This document shows, in pieces, positions 1 through 11,000 of a stretch of DNA of 64,000 nt; the first letter of the stretch is position 1, and each line of letters starts with the position of its first letter. The notes beneath the pieces are model-generated. The model searched no databases and was not told the DNA's origin. It saw only the letters and a program-made list of their open reading frames with translations. Source of the stretch: Monocercomonoides exilis (Eukaryota; Preaxostyla; Oxymonadida; Polymastigidae). The stretch spans positions 1,070,001-1,134,000 of the forward strand of contig LSRY02000015.1 in assembly GCA_001643675.2 (NCBI GenBank), in the 5' to 3' direction. Made by a program: the position numbers and the translations under genes.

Positions 1-199
1 CTTTGATGATAAAAATGTTTATGATGATGATGAAAATGAAAATGAATAAAAACATTTTGAGTATTGAATGAAGTTGTGAATCTATTTCTTTTTTCAAAAT
101 AATTGTTAAAAAAAAACATTAAAAAATAACAGACTTTTTTGTTAAAACCTAAATTTCATAATTTTCACCACCTTGATATCTTTTATTTCATCCTTCAAA

Positions 200-520
200 A
201 GCCCTATCTCATTCCATGCATTTGCGCACTTCACCTTTCCCTCAGCCGAAGAGTGCATCAGAAGCACTTTCCATTTTTCTGTCGAGCCAGTCGTTCTTCG
301 CCTCCACAACAGCACGCAAGCCATGCAAGGAAATACCAATGCCTTCCAACACAATCATCAAAAAGCAGGCATCTTTTGTGCAGAACCGTATGGATAAAGA
401 AGAGATGCCTGAAATTGAGACAAGGATGAAGAAGACGATGGAAAATACAGACCACTCGATGAAAATAAACAAAAGTGAACAACTAACACGGAAGATAGAA
501 GAGAGGGATGGATGTGTTTG
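200..520. other. Coding-like fragment of unknown origin
   Basis: This stretch is clearly richer in G and C than its surroundings and is open on both strands for short distances. On the minus strand a reading frame of about 55 codons follows a plausible acceptor (TCTCAATTTCAG near 408) and reads as an amphipathic, charged segment that ends in TGA near 242. On the plus strand a K/E-rich frame ends at 521. No domain is recognisable. It may be the end of a decayed gene or of a gene whose other exons lie outside the window. I cannot choose the strand with confidence. Confidence 0.2.
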
Positions 521-1619
521 AAAGGAGTGAAAAGAATAGGAGATAGAGGAAGAGGGAAAAAAAAAAGATAATGATAAAGAAAGAAAGGAAGCTATTTTCA
601 AACAGATAGTGATTATTCTTTTTCTTTTAATTATATTTCTTGAAAATTTTGAATATTCAATAAATACTCATATTATCGTGTCTTCATCAAATTTTCAGTT
701 TGAGAAAGTTATTTTTCAATTTTCAATGTCAGTTATTTGACGAAAATACTAACGATTATGATTAAATCTCTATCTGCAGCATAGACAATTCAGTGAAACG
801 TCAAGACCTGTTCAAATAATATTAGAATTTAAGCAATATTCAAATCACACCTTTCATGAATATTCTCCTGATATTTCTTTAAAAAACACGTTTGTTTTCA
901 AAAATGAAAATAAATTATTATTATGGATTTCGAAGTAAATATTTTTTTGCATAATAATGTCATATGCATTGTGATATGTGTGCAGAATAAGTTTGGAACA
1001 AAACATGGTTTTTTTCAAAAATGAAAAAATTTTGCCCCATATGATGTTGTCCATATTTCTTTGCAAAAATTATTCAAATGGGAAATTTTAAATGAATAAT
1101 CAAAAAATTAACGTGAAACTGAATGTTTTTTTATTTAAACGGTTTGAACCATGATCAAATATATGATAAGCTACAATTTGTTGCAATTTGGAACTTCCTG
1201 ATATCCGAACAATTCGTTCCTGGAATTCAAAAATTCTTCTAAGAATATCAACAGATATGATTTTTCAAGTGTTAGTTAGTTGGATAAGGCGATTGCAATT
1301 TATAATGACTCATTATGGTGAGTATTTTTGTGATGAGATTATCCTTTAAAGAGTTATTCATGTTAAAAATTGCGCAGAAATTAATTTGAAGCAATGTGCG
1401 ACCTGATATTGTTTGCTTTTCATCTTGTTTATCAAATAATTTCGTGGGTATTTTCGTTTTTTCGATATTTATCGAATGATGCAGTATGAGACAAATTAAA
1501 GGTGCAAAACCAATAAGAAGTTGATGAATATGAGATTTATACTGAAATGAAGACTGATATTATTGCAAATAATGAAAAAAAGAAAACGGAACTTTTTCGC
1601 AACTCAGAAGAACGATATG

Positions 1620-1857
1620 GGTAATATTTTTTGAAAAGTCGCAAACGTTTAATTTTCTTATAAATCAAAAATTCCATATTATGCTCAGATTTTTGTTAAC
1701 ATGCAACAAACTTCTCTAATATGGAATCTATTTCTGGATAATGCTATTTCACCCATTTTGAAGAAAATTCGTGAGTGGAAACAGAAATTTGATCGAAATA
1801 AAAAAAAATTGATTTATTCGAAAATAAAACGTTTGCGACTTTTCAAAAAGAATCACC
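1620..1857. mobile_element. MITE-like element with ~40-bp terminal inverted repeats
   Basis: The left end reads GGTAATATTTTTTGAAAAGT and continues with CGCAAACGTTTAATTTTC. The right end is its reverse complement with a few changes (GGTGATTCTTTTTGAAAAGT read inward). The ends enclose about 160 bp of non-coding AT-rich DNA. The same terminal core (TTTTTGAAA, A or T, GTCGCAAA) recurs at the centre of the palindrome near 27.66-27.91 kb, so this is a family rather than a chance hairpin. Target duplications are not clean. Confidence 0.55.
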
Positions 1858-2573
1858 AATATGTGCATTGATTGTAAATTTATTTAAGCTTTCTTCCAAT
1901 ATTTGACAATAAATTTTCTAATTCATCTTTTTTGAAATGAACATCAGTTCGCTATGTTGCGAAAACTTCATTTTTATGAGAACTTTATTTTGCTGAATCA
2001 AAGTGTTTATTGTTTAAAGAAACCTTTGATTTGTTGAAGTTCTTTCTATCAACATTTATTTATGTTAGGTTTTTTTGGATTGTTTCTTCGCTAATAAGTT
2101 TTTTGTTTAATGTGTTTGTTTTCATGCGATTTTCATCTTCAATAAAAAATGCAAATATTTGTATTTAATGTTTTACTTATTAATTGAGATTATTTATGAG
2201 TAACAATGTTAATATAAATACACGATAGTATTTTTATCTTGAATTTATATATCGTTTCGTTTTTCTCAACAAAAGCATTTGATGAAAATTAGAAAAATCA
2301 AATTACAAGAAATCAATTGTGTTAATAAAATCTGATACGAAAAAAATTGATTTATTTGTACAAAAGGATGCCAATACGAATCAAAAAGAATAAAAAAACA
2401 ATATTCACTCAGCACATTTCAATAAACTTTCTTAAATGCAAACAAAAACAAAAACTGCTTCAAAAACAAATTTTTCACTCCAAAAAATTAGAATTCCTCA
2501 AAAGCATTCTTTTAATAAATATCAATCGAGTGAAATTAATAATGCTGAAAATGAAAGTTGAAAAACAATATAT

Positions 2574-2829
2574 GTGTGATTATTTTTGAAAGCATATTTT
2601 TTCTTTCAATATTTTCGGGCAAAAAATTTCTCTTGAACATTAAAAAAAGAATACTGAAAAATAAAAACACAAACAAAGGACATCATCATCTTTGTTTGAG
2701 CAATAACATTTGTTTATTAAACATTTGTGAAAAATTCAGCATTCGAAAACGAAATCTTTTCCCAATGACAAAAAATCCTTCAAAAAATAAACACCACGAA
2801 AAAAGTTATGATTTCTAAAATTATCATCC
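2574..2829. mobile_element. MITE-like element, TTTTTGAAA-type ends
   Basis: The left end reads GTGTGATTATTTTTGAAAGC. The right end read inward is GGATGATAATTTTAGAAATC, followed by ATAACTTTTTTC. Matching ends occur inside the palindrome at 26.82-28.75 kb (GGGTGATTATTTTTGAAATC). About 190 bp of non-coding sequence lies between. It appears to be a second subfamily of the same small non-autonomous DNA elements. Confidence 0.4.
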
Positions 2830-3582
2830 ATATGAAGCAGAAAAATAGGTGATGCACAAACCATCAGCACTGTTAATTATGCCTGCACCAAAAAAAACAG
2901 CAAAAACTCAACGTTTCAACTAAAAGATGGAAATACAATAACAATTGGGCTCAAAAATGAAAAATATGGAACGAGTAGTTTTTTATTTGCATGGTATGAT
3001 CGACATAAAAAAAGGACAAATCAACATTTTTTGGGACAGACTGAATGAAAAATTTTCGTGTCCCATTATAATTATAAATATGGGACAAAATATTTCACCT
3101 CAGGCATTTTCATTGGAAAATTATGCACTTTTCATCGACTTTTTGAGATAAAAAAATATTATAAAAATGGTTCTATTTTTTGACATTCGTGAAATATCAC
3201 ATAACCTTATATTTTGATTTCTACCATGCATGTTTATGGACATAAAAATCAAATTAATCTTGAAATCTGAGGAAGAAAAAAAATGTGATGAGTGAAGCAA
3301 TTTTTTGTGATTTGTGCAAAAACAGCTTGAAAGTTTATATTTTCCCCCATATTTTAATAAAAAATTTTTATAATTTCAATAAAAAATGATTTCTTCACTC
3401 AAATATTTTGAATAAATTTTCTTATTACAATGATAAATTCAATACACCATTAATTATTCAAAATTGATCAACCAATAATTCGAAATATATAAATTGATTA
3501 TTCTAATTGGTATCCTTTTCATTCAAAATTTATAAAATGGAGTGTTTTTAAAATAAATTTTTTTGTTAAAAATCGGTTATTT

Positions 3583-4116
3583 CCTGAGTATTGGAAAGTG
3601 ATAAAGATATTATTATCTGTCTATATTTGCAGAAAGAATGAGAAATTGAACCTCTAATATTGTTATTTTAGAATAAACATAAAAATTATTGATATTTCAA
3701 AAAAAATATCATCTTCATGGAAATCGGAAAATTTTCGAGTTATTTCACCATTCGAGATTTAATCACACATTATTCAGTTTTAACTTATAATTTGCATCAA
3801 TTTCTCAAACTGAATACAAACATAATTCATAATTGAATAAATCCATGAATGATCTTCCAGTATTCTTCATTTGCTTAAAATTGATCTTCCATAGATATTT
3901 TTATAAAAAAATGAGTTTTAACTGAATAATGTGTGATTAAATCTCGAATGGTGAAATAACTCGAAAATTTTCCGATTTCCATGAAGATGATATTTTTTTT
4001 GAAATATCAATAATTTTTATGTTTATTCTAAAATAACAATATTAGAGGTTCAATTTCTCATTCTTTCTGCAAATATAGACAGATAATAATATCTTTATCA
4101 CTTTCCAATACTCAGG
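3583..4116. repeat. Long inverted repeat (197-bp perfect arms)
   Basis: 3583-3779 and 3920-4116 are reverse complements over 197 bp, separated by a 140-bp loop. Outside the arms the symmetry continues with more divergence: 3480-3582 matches the inverse of 4117-4130 plus 5518-5620. The right arm is therefore interrupted by the Merlin element at 4131-5517. Only one half of this structure is present at the matching place in the other duplication arm (about 51.20-51.32 kb). No coding capacity is seen in the arms. Confidence 0.85.
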
Positions 4117-4130
4117 TTAAAACCGTTTTT

Positions 4131-5517
4131 GGTAAATGAAGAAGATAGGGGTACCTCTATTTTTTGTTTGATCCCAGAAAAAATGGAATAAACAACAAAT
4201 ATGAATATTTGTTTTATTCTCATCACTTAAAGTGAAATTTATTTGCACATTTTTGAAAACAAATTATGCTCGTTTTTCAGAAAATATGGGATTGATCAGT
4301 TTTCGTTTTCATTTGATCCTAAGAGAAATGGAAACAAATATATCTATTTCGAGATATTCAAGATTGTTTATGGACCCTGATTGCGCTTGGACATGGAACA
4401 GAGTTCAATGACTTAATTGCTGATCCAAAAAATGAACGAATTGTCAAAAACCAATGAATATATGTCCAAATATGTGGAAGCGTAGCTGGGTTTGTAAAAA
4501 TTGCAAAAGAAAAATAAGTGTTTATAAGGACACTTCGTTTTTTATGTCAAAGATTGGGATATCAAAACTTTTGCAACTTTTGTTTTTATTATAAATGAAA
4601 TATAATTTCAAACAAATCTCGTATTTAGTGGGCATAAGCAGAGATACTGTTTCATATTGGGCAAGTGTTTCTCGAACAGCTGCTGTTTACACTGTTTCTA
4701 AAATGGATTTGACATTGGGAGGATCAGAATGCATCGTTGAAATAGATGAAGCCGTTCTTCGCAAAAGAAAATTCAAAAAAGGAAGGAACAAGCAACAAAT
4801 ATGGATCTTTGGAATGGTAGAAAGTAAAACTGATCGTAACCAAGGAAAATATTTGATAGTTCGTGTCGAAAACAGAAAGAAAGAAACTTTAATACCCATT
4901 ATTGAAAATTTCATAAAAAGGCAGACAACAATTTATTCTGACGATTGGCGGGCGTATTCCTGTTTGAATTCTTTGGGTTTTTAACATTCAACAGTTTGCC
5001 ATAAGTATCGATTCAAAGATAAAACGACATCTGCTTGCCCGAATATTACTGAAGGGCTTTGGAGTCAATTAAGAAGGTTTTTACCACGTTCAAGTACAAG
5101 ATTAAAACTTATAGATACTTATTTGGCAAGTTTAATGATGGAAAGAAACAAACCTTCACATTTTCATGAGTATGTTGAATGATTCATGATTTTGAACATG
5201 CAAAGGAGTTAGAAAAACAAATGGAGCAAACAAGAGATTTTGTCGATGAAAACACAGAGACTGATAGCGATATAACTCTAACAGCTGAAGGATCATCGGA
5301 CGAGGATCTAGGAGCAGGTGATGGCAACAATACTTCTGAATACACTTTAAATTGAGTTTTTTAATATTTTTTCACATTCACAAAATATCTCAAGAATTCA
5401 CTCAATATACTCATTTATTTTTTTTTAAAACAGCATAGAAATTGTTAGTGAAGCTTTTTGAGTACATTCAAAAATTTTCTATAAAAAAAATAGGTGCCCC
5501 TATCTTCTGCTGTTACC
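4131..5517 (+). mobile_element. Merlin (IS1595/IS1016-type) DNA transposon, decayed
   Basis: The ends form terminal inverted repeats of about 30 bp. The left end starts GGTAAATGAAGAAGATAGGG and the right end, read inward, starts GGTAACAGCAGAAGATAGGG; both continue into an ACCT...ATTTTTT segment. The flanks are CCGTTTTT on the left and CCGATTTT on the right, which fits an 8-bp target duplication with one mismatch, as known for Merlin elements. Inside lies a broken transposase of the IS1595/ISXO2 type. The element sits within the right arm of the long inverted repeat at 3583-4116. Confidence 0.8.
4380..5355 (+). pseudogene. Merlin/ISXO2-like transposase, broken
   Basis: Translation shows a zinc-ribbon remnant near 4461-4515 (CPNM, then WVCKNCK), a helical region, and a DDE-type core with VEIDEA at about 4738 (first D), SDDW near 4940 (second D) and an ITEGLW block near 5045 that matches the conserved N-x-x-E-G-x-W of the family. 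An acidic tail can be read up to TGA at 5355. In-frame TAA codons occur at about 4592 and 4982, and frameshifts lie near 4450 and 5180, so no intact protein is made under the standard code. The longest open piece is 4595-4984. The call rests on the DDE motif spacing and the element ends. Confidence 0.75.
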
Positions 5518-5821
5518 CCGATTTTTCACAAAAATATTTTATTTGTTATTTCCTTTTTTTAAATTTTGGATGAGAAGTTTACCAATTTCGAATAATAAGT
5601 TTTCCAAAATCGAATAATTAATGATGAAATTATAAAAAGATGAAAATTATCATGAATCGGAAAAGTTCCCGTTTTCCAGTCCTCCTTATATCAAAATACC
5701 ATTTATATCTCTTTTTGGAAACAGATTATTCAAAGAATAACAAACACAACACTGACCGGCTGTATTATTTTTTTAATGCATAAAACGATTGATCGATGTG
5801 ATCATTTATATAAACAATTTA

Positions 5822-6624
5822 ATGCGATACATATTTAGTGAAATGAACAAGTTTGAAGGATCTTTGTATTTACCAAGAACAAAAGTGAAAATTGAGGTGC
5901 CTGAGGAGGATTCAGAGCTTGTCGCTCCGAAGTGTGCTTGCCTTATTGGAAAACCCGATTCATATTTTTGTTCACTTTTGAAAGGTCTGAAGAAAATGAA
6001 AAAACAGAGGATCAAGACACGGAAGCAAGAAAGGATAGTTTTCGTCAAGTTGTTGGGAATCAATCGAAAATAGCCATCAACGATAAGCTGATGGAAAGAT
6101 TGTCAAAATGCACAATTGCACTTCTGTCAAAGAGCATTCCTGACGTTGCACAAACAGCCGAACGCAAGTCGGGCAGATTGGCCATTCATTTGTCGGACAT
6201 TGGCAAGAGCATGCGGAAAGATATTTATGAATATTATCGTTTCGTGAACGAGGCACACAAGCTGTCAGTGAGCGAAATGGTTGTGTCTTTCATATTTATG
6301 AGAAGGCTGGTGGAGCGAGATTGCGAGAGCAGAAAGGAAACAGCAAAAGGATTTGTTTCATTCGACAGCTACACATCGAACATTTTCAACTCAATTTGCC
6401 TTGCCATCAAGTTTGTTGAGGGATTCAATGGCGGAAGCATGGATCCCCTTTCGAGAGAAAAAGTCGGTCAGCAATTGAGCACAAGCTATTCTTCGGAGAG
6501 TGAGTTTTTACGAGCAATAAATTGTGAATGCTCGGTCAATAAAAAGGAATTTCAGCAAGCTTTTGAAGAATTGGTGAATCCTTTTTACGGAGCGAAGGGG
6601 TTTGCAGAGAAATGGAAGCATTAG
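5822..6624 (+). CDS. Cyclin-like protein (PHO80/P-type), left copy
   Basis: Two exons, 5822-5931 and 5985-6624, give 249 aa. The 53-bp intron starts GTGTGC and ends TTGAAAG, and it joins two reading frames that otherwise look frameshifted. Residues from about 75 to 225 resemble a cyclin box: a helix with SEMVVSFIFMRRLVERD, then SLAIKFVEG- or CLAIKFVEG-like sequence where cyclins have A-x-K-F-x-E-D, and a following helix with EFLRAINCE. Cyclins of this group bind and activate a cyclin-dependent kinase. The N-terminal 45 residues are acidic and poorly structured. A second ATG at 5843 is an alternative start. The gene is convergent with the kelch gene and has a near-identical copy at 50189-50991. 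The cyclin assignment comes from fold-level pattern, not from a search. Confidence 0.65.
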
Positions 6625-8089
6625 AGCGTTTGTCGATGTGCTCGCAATGCAATTTGCTGAAACCAAAGCATCAGGCCAAATGACACACGATTTGTGATTT
6701 GTGGGTGTCAAAATGTGCAATTGTGTTGATTGGATTTCAAGGAACAAATTTGTTATATTTTGAGTTGTATTTCATGATCTTTTGATGTTTTTTGTTTTTT
6801 CCTGAAATTTACGTTGAAAACGTTAAGTTTATTTGTTGTATTTTAAACAAGTATTTATGTTCTGTTGAGAGTCTATTCGGATGCCAAAATCTGTGCTGAA
6901 AGTTTTATCCTTAAAGATTTTGGAGTTTTTAAAGGATTTGCTTTTTTGAAAGCCAACCTTTTCTCTTTTTTTGTTATTGTTTAATTTTTCGGGTTTTTTA
7001 GAGATTTTTCGAGTGTTTTAGAAAAGAAGTTTGGGTTTGCACATCACACAAATTTTCTTAATTTTTTTACAAAATATATTACGTTTTCTTCGTTTTCGTT
7101 CTTTTTCGTTCTGTTTCATTCTTTTTCGTTCTTTTTCGTTCTTTTTCGTTCTTTTTCATTCGTTTTGGATGAATTCTTGATACAGTCTTTATGTCTTCAA
7201 TTTTAATCAATCTCGAGGGAACACGTTGTGCTCTTCTTTTTCTTCAAGAGGTTATCATCGCAATCTTTCTCTTTCTTTTTTTTTTTTTTTTTTTTTGCTT
7301 TAATTAATTTGTTGTTGTTTTTGAGAAATAACAGGTTGATTTGAAGCAAATGTTTTGTCTTTTTTTTTTTTTAAAGAAAACACTTTGACAGTTGCAGTCA
7401 AATTGGACTAATCATTTATAAATTGAAAAAATCAAGTTGAAAAGTTTTAGCAAAGCGAAGAGCAATTGTTCCACAAGTGGGCGAACAAGCTGTCTGATTA
7501 TTCTATGGCTTCAAAGGATTCTTCATTTGTTTCTTTCAGTCCATCTTTGAGGTTGTCTTTCTTGCATTTCTTTGTTCAAGAATAAAACACACTTCATCTC
7601 TGTCTTCAAGTCAGCATGCCAACCGATATCTCAAAGCAGCCATGAAACAAATGCATTTGAAATTCCTTCAAATGCGTTTCTTGTTTTGTTGGCTCAAGCA
7701 ATGTCTCATTGTTTGTGAGTGTTTCATCGAGAATGCTCAGTTTTGCTCATTTGTTCACCCTTCCTTCAATTCGTTCCGCTGTCCATTTGAAAAAATACAA
7801 ATATTCAACGATTCAGCAGTTATGAGATGATGCAATCATGTTGGTGGATCAACAAAATGCGAACAAGAAATGAATGAATGAAGATGGGCAAAACAAGAGA
7901 GAAAAGGATCGCTTTCAGATTAAGAACACATTCAATAAAGAATCCATTCATCGAAAGAAATGAGCAAGGAGAAAGAAGACAAATAAATCGAAAAATGATA
8001 AAAAAAAATCACATAAATGTTGTTTCTTTTCTTTTCTTTCTTTCTTTCTATTTTATTTTTCTTTAAAAAAAATATAAGAAAGAAACAGC
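6625..8089. other. Convergent intergenic region with a decamer minisatellite
   Basis: About 1.46 kb lies between the stop codons of the cyclin-like and kelch/coiled-coil genes. It contains poly-T tracts (7276-7296, 7361-7372) and a decamer tract at about 7085-7165. The small open frames at 7642-7830 and 7878-8066 are not conserved as frames in the inverted copy at 48.75-50.19 kb, so I do not call them genes. Confidence 0.6.
7085..7165. repeat. Decamer minisatellite (CGTTCTTTTT)n
   Basis: About seven to eight tandem copies of CGTTCTTTTT with minor variants (one GTTTC, two with CATTC). The inverted counterpart near 49.67-49.72 kb has visibly fewer units, so the array changed length after the duplication. 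Confidence 0.75.
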
Positions 8090-11000
8090 CTACGCCTGGG
8101 CCATCTGCTCCACCTGTGCAATCACATTCTTCTTTTCTGTCTCAATCACCCCGACCATCTGTGTTCGCGCAGACTCTGTCTCGGCCCTCTTCCACTTCTC
8201 CACCGTCGCTCCGCACACCCTCCCTTTCTTCCCCACCCTCTTCCACGAGTCCTCGATGTAGTTCACCTTCGCATCCAGCCACCCCACCTCGTCTGAGTGC
8301 CGCTGCCCCAGCCCCTGCGCCTGCACCGCCAGATCCTCCCGCTTCCCGCTCATCACTTTCTCCACCTCCCCCATCTGCTCCACCAGCCCTTCCATCGCAT
8401 CGTCCATCTCGTGCTTCCCTTTCTCCTCTGCTGCAACCAGCCCGTCCCGCTGCGTGTTCAGGATGCTGTTCAGCGCTTCCTCCACCTCCGACACGACTGC
8501 CCACACCGAGTCCACCACGTTGTTCATCACCGACTCCGCCACCTCGCACACATGCTTCTCCTTCGTCGCCTGCCACGACGACACAAGCGGCTCAAACGAC
8601 GCCACATAATTCGAGATCTCGTTGCACGACGTGCTGTGCTCCGCAATCTTCTCTGCTCTCTGCGTGCTCGCTGCCTCCGCATTCCCGATCCTCTCAAAGC
8701 ATTCCTCTCTCTTCCCGTCTTCTGCCGTCAGCCGCTCTTCCCTCTCGGCCCTCTCCTCCACAAGCTCTCCCAGAATCGCTGCTGCGTCTGTCGACATCTC
8801 CACCATCGCATCCACACGCAGCCCAGTGTCTGTCCTCCCCTGTGTGCTCAGCTGCGACACTGCCAGCGCCTCTGCCTCTGCTGCCTTTTCTGCCACTTCC
8901 TTCTCTGCCGCATCCAGACGAGCTGTGCCGTTTGCCGCCACTGTCCTTCCTCTCGCTGCTCTCTGCGCCGACGCCCCTTCTCTCTTCTCTGCTCCTTCCT
9001 TCATCACCTGAATAAGCCCCTTCTCCATCTCGCTGAACAGCTCCTCCTCAAACGACACCACACGGTCCTGCACATTCACCACCTCGCTCACCAGCCGCCT
9101 CTCTTCTTCAATCGCCCTCTTCACTGCCTCCGAGCTCGCCCGCACCTCTGACACTGCCGTGCTGTCCTCCTTCTCTGCCTGTCCATCCTCGCTCTCTGCC
9201 TCCCCCACTCTCACCTCCACCTCCTTCACACGCGGCAGGATGTTCTCCATCTTCTCCTCCAGCGCACGCAGCCTCTCGATCGACTCCACCACCCTCGTCT
9301 GGATGCGCTTCACTCCTTCCTCCGACTCCTGCAGCGCCGTGGACGTCGACTCCAGCGTTGTCGTCAGGTGCTCCGCATGCGCCTCGTGCGACTCTTCCAT
9401 CTCCTCAAACCGCGCCACCAGATCGTCTCCAATCATCACATCCCGCACCTCTGTCCCATCGTCTTCGAAGTGCGTTGATGATGACGATGACGATGCAGAA
9501 GCTGAGGAGGATGCTGATGCTGATGAGGCTGATGATGCTTCGTCTGTCACTTTCTCTCTCGCAACAACTGCAAAGTTGTCTTTCAGCGCCTTCATCTCCT
9601 TCTCGTATCCTGCCACCATCTCTTCTGTCGTCTTCAGCCACCCTTCCACTTTCTCTTCCCCAGCCTTCGAGCTTTCCTCTTTCCCTTTCTCAAATTCTCT
9701 CTCTATTTCTGTCCTCTCTCCATTCAGCTGCTCAAGCTGCGCATCCCTCTTCACCTTCTCTCCATTCATCTCTTCTTCTCTTTGCTTCCGCGCTGCCTCC
9801 AGCCACTCTCTCGTCTGCCCAATCAGCTCATCAAACGCCTTTTGCTCTTCTTCCCGCCTCGCTTTGTCTTCTGCTTCCGCATCCGCCGCTGCCTTCATCC
9901 GAGGCTCCATCCACGAGCTCATCTTCTCCAATAGCCCTGCCTCGTTCTTCTTTCTGTGCTCTTCCCCAGACTCTGTCTTCGCAATCAGATCCTTCAGCAG
10001 ATGGATCCTGTTCTCGTCCGTCACCCCTTGCTTCTCCCACAGCCCATTCAGATGCCCGCTCTCTATCGACAGCTTCTCCCGCATCTCCCCCGTGATGTGC
10101 TGCACATCCTTCTCAATCGTCCCGCGGTGCTTCTCATTCGACCCCAGCTGCCGCTCAAACGCATCCTGGTCTTGGTCGCTCCGCGTGCTCGCTCTGTTCA
10201 CCCGATCGCACACAACTGTCAGCTTGTGGATCTCTTGCATCACTTTCCCAATCTCTGTGTCTGCCATAGACCCCGAGTCGTCCTCCATCATCTCCTCTTC
10301 CGAGTCTTCGTCTTCTCTCAGCTCTCCTTTCCCCTTCGCATTCGCATTCGCATTCGCCATCGATGCAGTCGATGCCGATGTCGAAAGCGTCGTCAGCTTG
10401 CTCTTGCGCTTTGTCTGTCTTCGCGACTGCGCCTTCTCAATCTCCCCCAGCTCATACTGCCTCAGCGCATCCTCTTCCTCTTCCCACTCATCCAGCAGCC
10501 GCTTCTGCACCTCATCCTCTTCATCGCCCTTCCCCCTGCGCCTTCTTCTCCTCGCTCCGTTTCCTTCGTCTGCCTTGCCGTATTTGCCCACACGCGCAAT
10601 GTGCGACAGACGCGATGCTCTGGATGGCGATCGGTTCTCCTCCAGCTCATTCATCGCCTGCTGCTCGTCCTCTCCATTGCTCGTCGATCCTTCTTTCTTC
10701 TCTTCTCCTTCTGCTCTCAAGTGCCTCGACTCCATTCTTCGCTCTCTTGCTCGTGCTCGCTCCTTCTCCATTTCTGCCTCCTTCTCCTTCTTCTCCTTCT
10801 CCTCATCTTTTCTCACATCAAACGTCGGCCGAGAAACACCCCCCAGAACCATCGCACCACCCGTGGACAAGATCCACAAATTGTGGAAAATCGACGCATT
10901 CTGCCTGATCGCGGCTGCATATGGATCTTTTCCCTCTTTTCCCTCTTCTCCCTCTTCTCCTTCCATCGACACATACGTCCCATCCAGCCCCTTCCTCTTG

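Larger units (their letters stand above)
600..3050. other. AT-rich intergenic tract
   Basis: About 2.4 kb of very AT-rich sequence. The open frames are short, low in complexity and lack recognisable domains. Apart from the two MITE-like elements listed at 1620 and 2574 I see no gene, tRNA or rRNA. Confidence 0.6.

Noticed and set aside
5789-6073. Cyclin gene as a frameshifted pseudogene
   Set aside because: A 53-bp GTGTGC...AAG intron restores the frame in both copies, so the apparent shift is a splice.
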